DNA from: Acidobacteriota bacterium
Lineage (GTDB): Bacteria; Acidobacteriota; Terriglobia; 20CM-2-55-15
DNA length: 64,000 nt
NCBI GenBank assembly: GCA_022821145.1
Contig: JAJEEE010000010.1
Location: forward strand, 60,153 to 124,152
Direction: 5' to 3'
In this document: positions 57,101-64,000 of the stretch, one piece after another
How the letters are laid out: the number at the start of each line of letters is the position of its first letter
How positions within the stretch are numbered: position 1 is the stretch's first letter
Notes under the pieces: model-generated
What the model was told of the DNA's origin: nothing
Databases searched by the model: none
Seen by the model: the letters and a program-made list of their open reading frames with translations, nothing else
Position numbers and translations under genes: made by a program

Positions 57101-57757
57101 GTGATGTTGCCCCGAGAAATCTCCTACACGGATCTCAGCACGGCCGACGGTTTGTCGACGGAAGAGACGCTGTTCGTCTCGCGGTTGCGCGCGAACGAGG
57201 ACGCCGCCTACGACGAGTTGGTCCGCGTGTATCACGCCGGGATCTTCCACGTGGCCTGCCGAATGTTGAACGATCCCGGCGAGGCCGCCGACGTCACGCA
57301 GGACACGTTCGTCAAGGTGTTCCGCAACATCGGGCGCTTCCGGGGACAATGCAGCCTGAAGACGTGGATATTCAAGATCGCGCTTTCGGAAACCCTCAAC
57401 CGGCTGCGATGGGCCAAACGGCGTTTCCGGCATCGGACCCTGCCGCTGAACGACGGCCCCTCCGGCGACGACGATCGCGGCGTCCCGATCCAACTCCAGG
57501 CCCCGGGCCTGGAACCCGAAGCCGCGCTACGGAAGAAGGAACGCGAGGAGGCCATTCAGGCCGGTCTGGCGAAGCTGACGCGGCAACATCGGTCGATCGT
57601 CGTGCTTCGGGACATTCAGGGCTTTTCCTACGAGGAGATCGCCCAGATCCTCGGCCTTTCGATCGGCACGGTGAAGTCCCGACTCGCGCGGGCGCGCGGC
57701 GAGCTCAAGAAACACCTGGTCCGGCACCTCTCGGTGCGGCCGATCGGCTCCTGGTGA
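57101..57757 (+). CDS. ECF-family RNA polymerase sigma factor
   Basis: 218 residues from GTG 57101; ATG 57104 is the next codon and equally likely. Region 2 at about residues 28-95 (AAYDELVRVYHAGIFHVAC, VTQDTFVKVFRNIGRF, LKTWIFKIALSETLNRLR) and region 4 at about 150-205 (LTRQHRSIVVLRDIQGFSYEEIAQILGLSIGTVKSRL, shown here as separate short phrases of the family). No region 1 or 3. The gene downstream encodes a zinc-finger membrane protein that is probably its anti-sigma factor. Confidence 0.93.
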   Translation: MMLPREISYTDLSTADGLSTEETLFVSRLRANEDAAYDELVRVYHAGIFHVACRMLNDPGEAADVTQDTFVKVFRNIGRFRGQCSLKTWIFKIALSETLNRLRWAKRRFRHRTLPLNDGPSGDDDRGVPIQLQAPGLEPEAALRKKEREEAIQAGLAKLTRQHRSIVVLRDIQGFSYEEIAQILGLSIGTVKSRLARARGELKKHLVRHLSVRPIGSW

Positions 57758-57808
57758 ACGAGAGCCGGTCCATCGGCGCGGGCCGTTCCGGATCGGCAGG
57801 GTAGGATC

Positions 57809-58507
57809 ATGAAGTACTGGAACGACAACTTCGGCGACTCGCCGCGAGCCGAGGACATCGGCTGCGGCAAGGCTCAATCCCTGATGAGCGCCTTCATCGA
57901 CTCGATGGCGCGAAACGACGAGGCCGCGCAACTGGAAGCGCATCTGGCGACGTGCGTATCCTGTCAGCGTCAGCTTCAGGCATGCAAATCGGTCCGCAAC
58001 CTGCTGCGGTCCGTCGAACCGCCGCCGGTTCCGGCGGACCTCGTCCTGGAAACCCGCGTCCGGCTGTCCCACGAACGCGTTCCGGCCGGCTTGGCCCGCA
58101 TCCGGGAACGCTTGGAAGTATGGGCCGCGAACACGATCCGGCCGCTGGCGGTCCCCGCGGTCGCGGGCGTCGTTTCGACCGTGCTGCTCTTCGGCTTCAT
58201 GCTCCAGAACATGGAAGCCTACGAATCGAGCCGCATCGAACTGAGCCCGTACACTTACACCCGCCTGGAAAGGCCGCCGGCGGATCTCACGCAGCCGCTG
58301 TTCGTGGAGATCTACGTCGACAAGAACGGCAAGGTCCCCTATTACATCGTGCTTTCGGGTCCGGACGACAGCCCGGTCGTGGACACGTGGTTGGACGACC
58401 TGCTGTTCACCGCCGTCTTCAAGCCCGCCACCGCCGGAGGACAGCCGATCCACTCGAAGCTGATCCTCTCGCTGGCCGGCGTGTCGATCGGCGTCGACGA
58501 GAGCTGA
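57809..58507 (+). CDS. Anti-sigma factor with a TonB-C-like periplasmic domain
   Basis: 232 residues. The N-terminal ZAS domain has the Hx3CxxC motif HLATCVSCQ (about residue 45). A membrane helix lies at about 112-130 (VAGVVSTVLLFGFML). The periplasmic part includes FVEIYVDKNGKVPYYIVLSG and VFKPATAGGQPIHSKLIL, which resembles the TonB C-terminal fold. Encoded 51 bases after the sigma factor. It would hold the sigma factor at the membrane and release it on an envelope signal. Confidence 0.82.
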   Translation: MKYWNDNFGDSPRAEDIGCGKAQSLMSAFIDSMARNDEAAQLEAHLATCVSCQRQLQACKSVRNLLRSVEPPPVPADLVLETRVRLSHERVPAGLARIRERLEVWAANTIRPLAVPAVAGVVSTVLLFGFMLQNMEAYESSRIELSPYTYTRLERPPADLTQPLFVEIYVDKNGKVPYYIVLSGPDDSPVVDTWLDDLLFTAVFKPATAGGQPIHSKLILSLAGVSIGVDES

Positions 58508-58521
58508 ACGGCCCGGATCGC

Positions 58522-59646
58522 CTACAGGACGCCGTCGACGGCGGCGGCCACCCGCTCCGCGACGTTGCCGCGGCCGAGCCGCCGCCGCAACTGCTCGTAG
58601 TCGCCCCGTATCCGGGACTGCGTCCACACGTCGTCCATCAGCTTCAGCGTCATCCCGGCGACGTTCTCGGGCGTCATCCGGTCCTGGTAGAGCTCGGGCG
58701 CCACTTCCCGCCCCATGATGATGTTGACGAGGCCGAACATTCGAATCTTCAGCAGGAACCGCCCGAGGAACCAGGTGGCCCGTCCGATCCTGTACACGAT
58801 GACCTCGGGAGTGCCCAGCAACGCGGTCTCCAGCGTCGCGGTGCCGCTGGCCACGATCGCCGCGCGGGAATGACGGATCGCGTCGTAGGCGTCCTCCGTC
58901 ACCAGGCGGATCGGACGTTCACCCAGGTAGCCGCGCACGTAATCGGCCGGCAGGCCGGGCGCCACGGGCAGAACGAACTGCGTCCCGGGCTTCTCGGCCC
59001 GGATCCGGTCGACGGCCAGGCACAGCGTGGGCAGAATGTACCGGATCTCCTTCCGGCGGCTTCCCGGAAGAACCGCCACCACCGGATCCTCGCCCGAAAG
59101 CCCGTACTTGGTCAGGAAGACGCTCCTCGACATCCGGGCCCGCACCGTGTCGAGCAAGGGATGTCCCACGAACTCCACGTCGACGCCCTCGCGCCGGTAG
59201 ATTTCCTCCTCGAACGGCAGGATCACCAGCATCTTGTCGACCAGACGCCGCAGACGTCGTACGCGCCCGGATCGCCACGCCCACACCTGCGGGCCGATGA
59301 AGTAGACGACGGGCACGCCGGCGGCCTTGAGCCGCGCGGCGAGGCGCATGTTGAAATCGGGAAAATCGATCAGGACCGCGGCGTCCGGCGGCGCCGCCTC
59401 GATCCGGCCGGCGAGCTTCCGGAACACGGAATACAGCGCGCCGACGTGCCCGAGAGCCTCGAAGGGGCCCACGACGGCGGTCCGGCTGATGTCGGCCTCC
59501 AACTCGACGCCGGCGTCACGCATGCGCGGTCCGCCGAGCCCGAAGACGACGGCGCCGGGAAACCGCCGCCGAAGCGCCGCGGCCACCCCGGCGCCGTACA
59601 TCTCGCTGGACGCCTCGCCGGCGACGATGAGGAACCGCCGGGTCAC
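58522..59646 (-). CDS. lpxB: Lipid-A-disaccharide synthase
   Basis: 374 residues. GEASSEMYGAGVAAAL at the N-terminus, IGPQVWAWRSGRVR and VLPGSRRKEIRYILP are LpxB motifs. It joins UDP-diacylglucosamine to lipid X at the inner membrane, which shows the cell makes lipid A. Coupled to the 175-residue gene upstream by a four-base overlap. Confidence 0.95.
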   Translation of the reverse strand: MTRRFLIVAGEASSEMYGAGVAAALRRRFPGAVVFGLGGPRMRDAGVELEADISRTAVVGPFEALGHVGALYSVFRKLAGRIEAAPPDAAVLIDFPDFNMRLAARLKAAGVPVVYFIGPQVWAWRSGRVRRLRRLVDKMLVILPFEEEIYRREGVDVEFVGHPLLDTVRARMSRSVFLTKYGLSGEDPVVAVLPGSRRKEIRYILPTLCLAVDRIRAEKPGTQFVLPVAPGLPADYVRGYLGERPIRLVTEDAYDAIRHSRAAIVASGTATLETALLGTPEVIVYRIGRATWFLGRFLLKIRMFGLVNIIMGREVAPELYQDRMTPENVAGMTLKLMDDVWTQSRIRGDYEQLRRRLGRGNVAERVAAAVDGVL

Positions 59647-60170
59647 CGAACCGTGTCCAGAACCTCGACGAGCTCGGGAACGGAACTCCGCACCGTGACG
59701 GCCCCGGACCAGATTCGGCCGGCGCCGGCAATGCTGGCCACGACGATGACGCGATAGGCGCCGTAAGGCACGCGCGCGAACTCGAACGCGCCGTCGCCGT
59801 CGATCGTCCGAACGGCGTCACCGAGGTTTCCGCCCAGGCTCGCCCTCATCCGCGCGATCACCGCCATGGTCGCCTCCCGCTCCGCGCGTTCGGCGATCAG
59901 CCCAAACAGTTCCCGATCCCGATCGACGGCGGCGATGTTCCGCGAGAAGTCGTCGTCGATCCGCCGTTGCACTTCGCCGTTCCAGGCCACGGCCCACTCG
60001 GGCGACAAGAGCACCGCCTCGGCGAAGTCGTCGCCGGCGAGTTCGGAACCGAGGTCGACGCGCCCGAATATCGTCCCGGTCGACGGTGGCTGCTGGATGG
60101 CGGCGACGGCCACGGCGTTCGAAACCGCGGCGAGCAGGACGACACGCCGCAGCCGACCCGGCGCGTTCAC
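59643..60170 (-). CDS. Exported protein with a carboxypeptidase-regulatory-like domain
   Basis: 175 residues from GTG 60170, overlapping the murA stop (GTGA). Signal peptide about residues 8-25. The C-terminal part ([17 protein letters not shown]) resembles a carboxypeptidase-regulatory-like (transthyretin) beta-sandwich, preceded by a helical middle ([15 protein letters not shown]). No named family was recognised. Sandwiched between murA and lpxB, it may be a periplasmic envelope factor. Confidence 0.7.
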   Translation of the reverse strand: MNAPGRLRRVVLLAAVSNAVAVAAIQQPPSTGTIFGRVDLGSELAGDDFAEAVLLSPEWAVAWNGEVQRRIDDDFSRNIAAVDRDRELFGLIAERAEREATMAVIARMRASLGGNLGDAVRTIDGDGAFEFARVPYGAYRVIVVASIAGAGRIWSGAVTVRSSVPELVEVLDTVR

Positions 60171-61420
60171 GTCAACCTCTCGATCGACGCGCCGACGCCG
60201 CCCAGCTTCTCCTCGATCCGCTCGTATCCGCGGTCCAGGTGATAGACCCGGTCGACGACGGTCTCGCCTTCCGCCACCAGCCCCGCGAGCACCAGCGACG
60301 CGCTCGCGCGCAGATCCGAAGCCAGCACGCTCGCGCCGCCCAGTCGGACGGGCCCCTTCACGATCGCCCGCGAGCCGTCGACCTTGATGTCGGCGCCCAT
60401 CCGGACCAGCTCGCTGGCGTGCATGAAGCGGTTCTCGAAGATGTTCTCGGTGATCACCGACGTGCCGCGCGCCTGCGTCGCCAGAGCCATGAACTGCGCC
60501 TGCATGTCGGTCGCGAAACCCGGGTACTCGTGGGTCTCGATATCGACCGCCGCGGGCGCCCCGGCTGCACACGCGGTGACGCGATCCTGCCCGCTCTCGA
60601 TCCGCACACCGGCCTGCCGCAACTTCTCGATCGGGCTGGCCAGCAGGGACGGATCCGTGTGCGTCAACTCCAGCCGGCCTCCCGTGATGGCCGCGGCGAC
60701 GAGAAACGTCCCGGTCTCGATGCGGTCCGGCATGATCGTGTGCGCGCCGCCGCCCAGCTCGTCCACGCCGTCGACGACGACGGTCGAACCCCCGGCGCCA
60801 TGGATCCGGGCCCCCATGCGGTTCAGCATGTCCGCCAGGTCGCGGACTTCCGGTTCGGAAGCCGCGTTCCGCAGCGTGGTCCGGCCGCGGGCCAGGACGG
60901 CGGCCATCATCAGGTTCGCCGTCCCGGTGACGGTGATCCTGTCGAATACGATCTCGGCCCCCTCGAGCCGGGCCGCGCGGGCCTCGACATAGCCGTGCTC
61001 GGTGTGCACCTCGGCGCCCATCTGCCGCAGACCCTTGATGTGCAGATCGATCGGGCGCGCCCCGATGGCGCAGCCTCCGGGCAGCGATACGCGGGCCTCG
61101 CCCATCCGGGTCAGAAGCGGGCCGAGCACGAGGACCGAGGCCCGCATCGTCTTGACGACGTCGTAGGGAGCTTCGCACGACGCGATCGCCGTGGCCGATA
61201 TCCGCGCGGTGTGGTCGTTGCGGACTTCGACGTGCGCGCCGAGGCCGGAGAGCAGTCGCCGGCAAGTGTCGATGTCGCGGACCAGAGGCAGATTCCGGAG
61301 CTCCACCTCCCGGGCCGTCAGCAACGCGGCGGCCATGGCCGGCAGGGCCGCGTTCTTGGCGCCGCTGATCCGAATGGAGCCTTCGAGTCGGGCCCCGCCG
61401 GATATCCTGAGCTTGTCCAT
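60167..61420 (-). CDS. murA: UDP-N-acetylglucosamine 1-carboxyvinyltransferase
   Basis: 417 residues. [15 protein letters not shown] at residues about 20-34, the fosfomycin-target Cys in [15 protein letters not shown] (about residue 116), and [14 protein letters not shown]. First step of peptidoglycan precursor synthesis. First gene of a murA, small gene, lpxB unit, so cell wall and lipid A synthesis are linked. Confidence 0.97.
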   Translation of the reverse strand: MDKLRISGGARLEGSIRISGAKNAALPAMAAALLTAREVELRNLPLVRDIDTCRRLLSGLGAHVEVRNDHTARISATAIASCEAPYDVVKTMRASVLVLGPLLTRMGEARVSLPGGCAIGARPIDLHIKGLRQMGAEVHTEHGYVEARAARLEGAEIVFDRITVTGTANLMMAAVLARGRTTLRNAASEPEVRDLADMLNRMGARIHGAGGSTVVVDGVDELGGGAHTIMPDRIETGTFLVAAAITGGRLELTHTDPSLLASPIEKLRQAGVRIESGQDRVTACAAGAPAAVDIETHEYPGFATDMQAQFMALATQARGTSVITENIFENRFMHASELVRMGADIKVDGSRAIVKGPVRLGGASVLASDLRASASLVLAGLVAEGETVVDRVYHLDRGYERIEEKLGGVGASIERLT

Positions 61421-61453
61421 CGCTAGCGAGCCCGCCCACCGGAATTCCCGTTC

Positions 61454-61482
61454 TTGCCCGCGGTCACAGTCGGTATTCTATC
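61454..61482 (+). promoter_or_regulatory. Candidate promoter of the GNAT gene
   Basis: TTGCCC (61454-61459), 17 bases, TCTATC (61477-61482). The -10 box ends six bases before the ATG at 61489, which would make the transcript leaderless. The -10 sequence is weak. Confidence 0.3.
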
Positions 61483-61488
61483 CCGCGT

Positions 61489-62322
61489 ATGTCCGAACCC
61501 GACACGCGTATCCGGCGCGCGGAAGGCCTGGACGACGTCGGCGCGTGCATGGAACTGCAGCGCGACGTGTGGGGCTTCACCGACGCCCGGGACACGGCGC
61601 CCCCGCCGCTGCTCGTCCTGGCCGACCGCTACGGCGGCTCCGTGCTACTGGCCGAGTCGGCCGACGGCGGCGCCATCGGTTTCTCCTACGCCCTCCTGTG
61701 CCGCGATGCCGACGGAACGCTCTTCTGGTGGTCGCACATGACGGCCGTGCGCCCGGACCATCAGGGAAGGAACGTCGGTTTCCGGCTCAAGCTGGCCCAG
61801 CGGACGGCGGCGCTCGAGGCGGGCATCGATCGGATCCGCTGGACGTTCGACCCGCTGCGGGCGCTGAACGCGCACTTCAACATCCGAAAGCTGGGCGTGC
61901 GCGTGCTGGCGTACGAGACCAACATCTACGGGTACAGCAGCAGCCCGCTGCACCACGGGATGCCCACCGACCGGCTGCTCGTCGAATGGGACCTGAACGC
62001 CCCGCCCGCCCCAGCCCCGGGGGACGTCCGGTCCGGGGCGATCCCGGATAACCTGGACGAGCTGCCCCCCGCCGTCGCGTCGGACGGACCCGGCGCACCC
62101 CGGCCGGTGCTGGGCCTCGAGGCATTGCTCGTCGGCATCGAGATCCCCACCGACATCGGCGCGTTGCTCCGAAACGACCCCGAATCGGCCCGGCGGTGGC
62201 AGCGGACGCTGGCCACCACGTGCAGTCACTACCTCGAACGGCGCTACCGGGTGACGGACTTCCTTAGAGTGGAAAGGCCGCGACCCCGAACCCTGTACGT
62301 CCTGGAACAGCGATCGGAATGA
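61489..62322 (+). CDS. GNAT-family acetyltransferase (COG3375-like)
   Basis: 277 residues. The N-terminal GNAT fold has [24 protein letters not shown] (acetyl-CoA loop QGRNVG, about residue 90) and the phrase [21 protein letters not shown] found in COG3375 proteins of unknown substrate. A C-terminal extension of about 90 residues (from about 185) follows and is not recognised. Divergent from murA with 68 bases between. Confidence 0.78.
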   Translation: MSEPDTRIRRAEGLDDVGACMELQRDVWGFTDARDTAPPPLLVLADRYGGSVLLAESADGGAIGFSYALLCRDADGTLFWWSHMTAVRPDHQGRNVGFRLKLAQRTAALEAGIDRIRWTFDPLRALNAHFNIRKLGVRVLAYETNIYGYSSSPLHHGMPTDRLLVEWDLNAPPAPAPGDVRSGAIPDNLDELPPAVASDGPGAPRPVLGLEALLVGIEIPTDIGALLRNDPESARRWQRTLATTCSHYLERRYRVTDFLRVERPRPRTLYVLEQRSE

Positions 62323-62384
62323 ACCGGCGCGCCGCCTCGGACAGCGGTCCGGTCCGAGGGGCCTTTCCGGAGGCGAAACGCGAG

Positions 62385-62414
62385 TTGACAGGGCGCCGGA
62401 ATGCCGCGTATTAT
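62385..62414 (+). promoter_or_regulatory. Promoter of the rplM-rpsI-rpsB cluster
   Basis: A perfect -35 TTGACA (62385-62390), 18 bases, then TATTAT (62409-62414), one base off the -10 consensus. Transcription would begin near 62421 and leave a leader of about 28 bases before the rplM ATG. No L13 autogenous structure was recognised. Confidence 0.7.
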
Positions 62415-62448
62415 CACGGTTTTGCGTTTGGGTTCGAGAGGGCATTCG

Positions 62449-62895
62449 ATGCCGACGCGTTTTCTCAACAAGGCCGAAGCGATGGCCGGGGATCGATGGT
62501 TCGTCATCGACGCGGCCGACCAGGTGCTGGGCCGGCTGGCCTCGCGGGCGGCCACCGTGTTGACGGGCAAGCACAAGCCGGGCTATGCCCCGTTCCTCGT
62601 GACCGGCGACCACGTCATCGTCGTCAACGCCGGCCGCGTCCGGCTGACGGGGCAGAAGCTGGACCAGAAGATGTACCGCCGTCACACCGGGTACATGGGC
62701 GGACTTCGCGAGGTGAGCGCGCGCAAGATGTTCGAGACGCGCCCGGAGCGCATGATCGAAGACGCCATCCTGGGCATGCTGCCCAAGAACAAGCTGCGCA
62801 AGAAGTTGGCGCGGCGCCTCCGCGTCTATCGCGGCGCGGAGCATCCGCACGTGGCGCAGAAACCCGAGGCGCTGTCATGGTCGGAGGTTCATTGA
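62449..62895 (+). CDS. rplM: 50S ribosomal protein L13
   Basis: 148 residues from ATG 62449; the longer frame starting at 62401 overlaps the promoter and is rejected. The family phrases [52 protein letters not shown] and AVRGMLPKN-type [11 protein letters not shown] are present. Binds 23S rRNA early in assembly. Followed directly by rpsI. Confidence 0.97.
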   Translation: MPTRFLNKAEAMAGDRWFVIDAADQVLGRLASRAATVLTGKHKPGYAPFLVTGDHVIVVNAGRVRLTGQKLDQKMYRRHTGYMGGLREVSARKMFETRPERMIEDAILGMLPKNKLRKKLARRLRVYRGAEHPHVAQKPEALSWSEVH

Positions 62896-63284
62896 GTTCG
62901 GTCCAGTACTACGGCACAGGCCGGCGCAAGACATCGACCGCGCGCGTCTTTCTGAGACCGGGCGGCGGAAACATAAAGGTCAACGGGCGACCCTTCGAGA
63001 CGCACTTCTTCGACGAGGTGCACCGGATGATCATCCGGCAGCCCCTCCAACTCTCCGACTCGCTGGACAAGTTCGACATCCAGGTCAACGTCCTGGGCGG
63101 CGGCGTGACCGGTCAGGCCGGCGCCGTCCGGCATGGGATTTCCCGCGCGTTGGTGGAATACAACCCCGAACTGCGGCCCATGCTGAAGAAGGCCGGGTTT
63201 CTGACCCGGGACCCGCGCATGAAGGAACGCAAGAAGTACGGGCAGAAAGGCGCCCGCGGGCGATTCCAGTTCTCCAAACGATAG
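62892..63284 (+). CDS. rpsI: 30S ribosomal protein S9
   Basis: 130 residues from TTG 62892, overlapping the rplM stop (TTGA), with GGAGGT at 62883-62888. The spacing of three bases is short; ATG 62877 in the same frame (five extra residues) is an alternative. [35 protein letters not shown] and the C-terminal basic tail [17 protein letters not shown] are typical of S9. Confidence 0.96.
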   Translation: MSSVQYYGTGRRKTSTARVFLRPGGGNIKVNGRPFETHFFDEVHRMIIRQPLQLSDSLDKFDIQVNVLGGGVTGQAGAVRHGISRALVEYNPELRPMLKKAGFLTRDPRMKERKKYGQKGARGRFQFSKR

Positions 63285-63297
63285 GACGGAGGTCCAT

Positions 63298-64000
63298 TTG
63301 TCGTCGATCACAATGAAGGAGCTTCTGGAAGCGGGGGTCCACTTCGGTCACCAGACCAAGCGGTGGAACCCGAAGATGAAGCCCTACATATTCGGAGAAC
63401 GGAACGGAATCTACATCATCGATCTCCAGCAGACCTTGAACCTGTTCAAGGGCGTCACGCAGTTCGTCACCGGGCTGGCTTCCGAGGGAAAACACTTCCT
63501 CTTCGTGGGAACCAAGCGCCAGGCGCAGGACGCCATCGCCGAAGAAGCCGTTCGCTGCAACATGTTCTATGTCAATCAGCGTTGGCTCGGCGGCTTGCTG
63601 ACCAACTACGCGACGATTCAGAAGTCGGTCAGCCGCCTGAAGGAGCTCGAGGCGATGAAGGAAGACGGCCGCTACGATCTGCTTCCCAAGAAGGAAGTGT
63701 TGCGGCTCGAGCGCGCGCGGCTGTCGCTGGACAAGAACCTTTCGGGAATCAAGAACATGCCCGGCCTTCCCGACGCCGTCTTCGTTATCGACTCGCGCCG
63801 CGAGGAGATTGCGGTGGCCGAGGCCAAACGGCTGAAGATACCGGTGATCGCCGTCGTCGACACGAATTGCGACCCGGAAGTCATCGACTACGTCATCCCG
63901 GGCAACGATGACGCCTTGCGGGCCATCCGGTTGTTCACGTCCAAGATCGCCGACGCCATCCTCGAAGGCCAGGAGTTCGCCGGGAAAGCGGCCGCGGACG
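63298..64000 (+). CDS. rpsB: 30S ribosomal protein S2, 5' part
   Basis: Partial; runs off the right edge after about 234 residues. TTG 63298 is preceded by GGAGGT (63288-63293); ATG 63313 (five codons later) is less likely. [46 protein letters not shown] and [19 protein letters not shown] are S2 hallmarks. Often followed by tsf, probably just beyond the window. Confidence 0.97.
   Translation, partial: MSSITMKELLEAGVHFGHQTKRWNPKMKPYIFGERNGIYIIDLQQTLNLFKGVTQFVTGLASEGKHFLFVGTKRQAQDAIAEEAVRCNMFYVNQRWLGGLLTNYATIQKSVSRLKELEAMKEDGRYDLLPKKEVLRLERARLSLDKNLSGIKNMPGLPDAVFVIDSRREEIAVAEAKRLKIPVIAVVDTNCDPEVIDYVIPGNDDALRAIRLFTSKIADAILEGQEFAGKAAAD

Noticed and set aside
58508..58521. Terminator between the anti-sigma and lpxB genes, and at other convergent borders
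   Set aside because: The gaps are 12-18 bases with no stem-loop and U-tract; no intrinsic terminator could be supported.

Overview
The window is high-GC, densely coded bacterial DNA. Several features point to Acidobacteriota, probably near the Vicinamibacteria: a VWFA-related secreted protein of the type expanded in that phylum, a DUF1587/DUF1592 c-type cytochrome protein divergent from an ankyrin-repeat protein, and Gram-negative envelope genes (lpxB, lgt, murA). This placement is inferred from gene content; there is no rRNA in the window.

Layout. 1-13 kb holds exported and envelope genes (cytochrome-like protein, ankyrin protein, VWFA protein), a ferritin-like protein, a desaturase, and a GntR regulator followed by a glycine-betaine/choline-type ABC transporter whose binding protein and permease are fused; then a GDSL hydrolase and a lipoprotein. 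13.4-28.5 kb is an accessory region full of decay. It has intact higBA and phd/vapC toxin-antitoxin pairs, a vapB beside a ruined vapC, a fic gene cut by one in-frame stop, a TctC-family pseudogene, the remains of a BREX locus (helicase C-terminal fragment, 5'-truncated pglZ, intact brxL), a decayed IS481-type transposase, an AbiV-like gene, and an uncharacterised two-gene cassette. The region ends at a tRNA-Ser(GCU) gene whose 3' end faces the island.

28.6-64 kb is core genome. From 52299 down to 30519, 24 genes lie on the minus strand with no gap over 20 bases: cysK, aroDE, thrB, asd, hisZ, hisG, hisD, hisC, hisB, hisH, hisA, hisF, hisIE, trpE, trpG, trpD, trpC, trpF, trpB, trpA, scoA, scoB, ugd and a UDP-glucuronate decarboxylase gene. 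It covers all of tryptophan synthesis from chorismate, all of histidine synthesis except histidinol-phosphatase, and steps of the shikimate, threonine and cysteine pathways. Beyond it are lgt, an AMMECR1 gene and pgsA (minus), an NDP-sugar pyrophosphorylase with a phosphohexomutase, an ECF sigma/anti-sigma pair, a murA-small gene-lpxB operon, a GNAT acetyltransferase and the start of a ribosomal cluster (rplM, rpsI, rpsB), which runs off the right edge.

The strongest candidates for new biology are the 24-gene amino-acid super-operon, the two-gene cassette at 26420-27965 next to the AbiV-like gene and tRNA-Ser, the precise deletion junction that left an orphan brxL, and the fic gene whose inhibitory segment and catalytic core are separated by a single stop codon.
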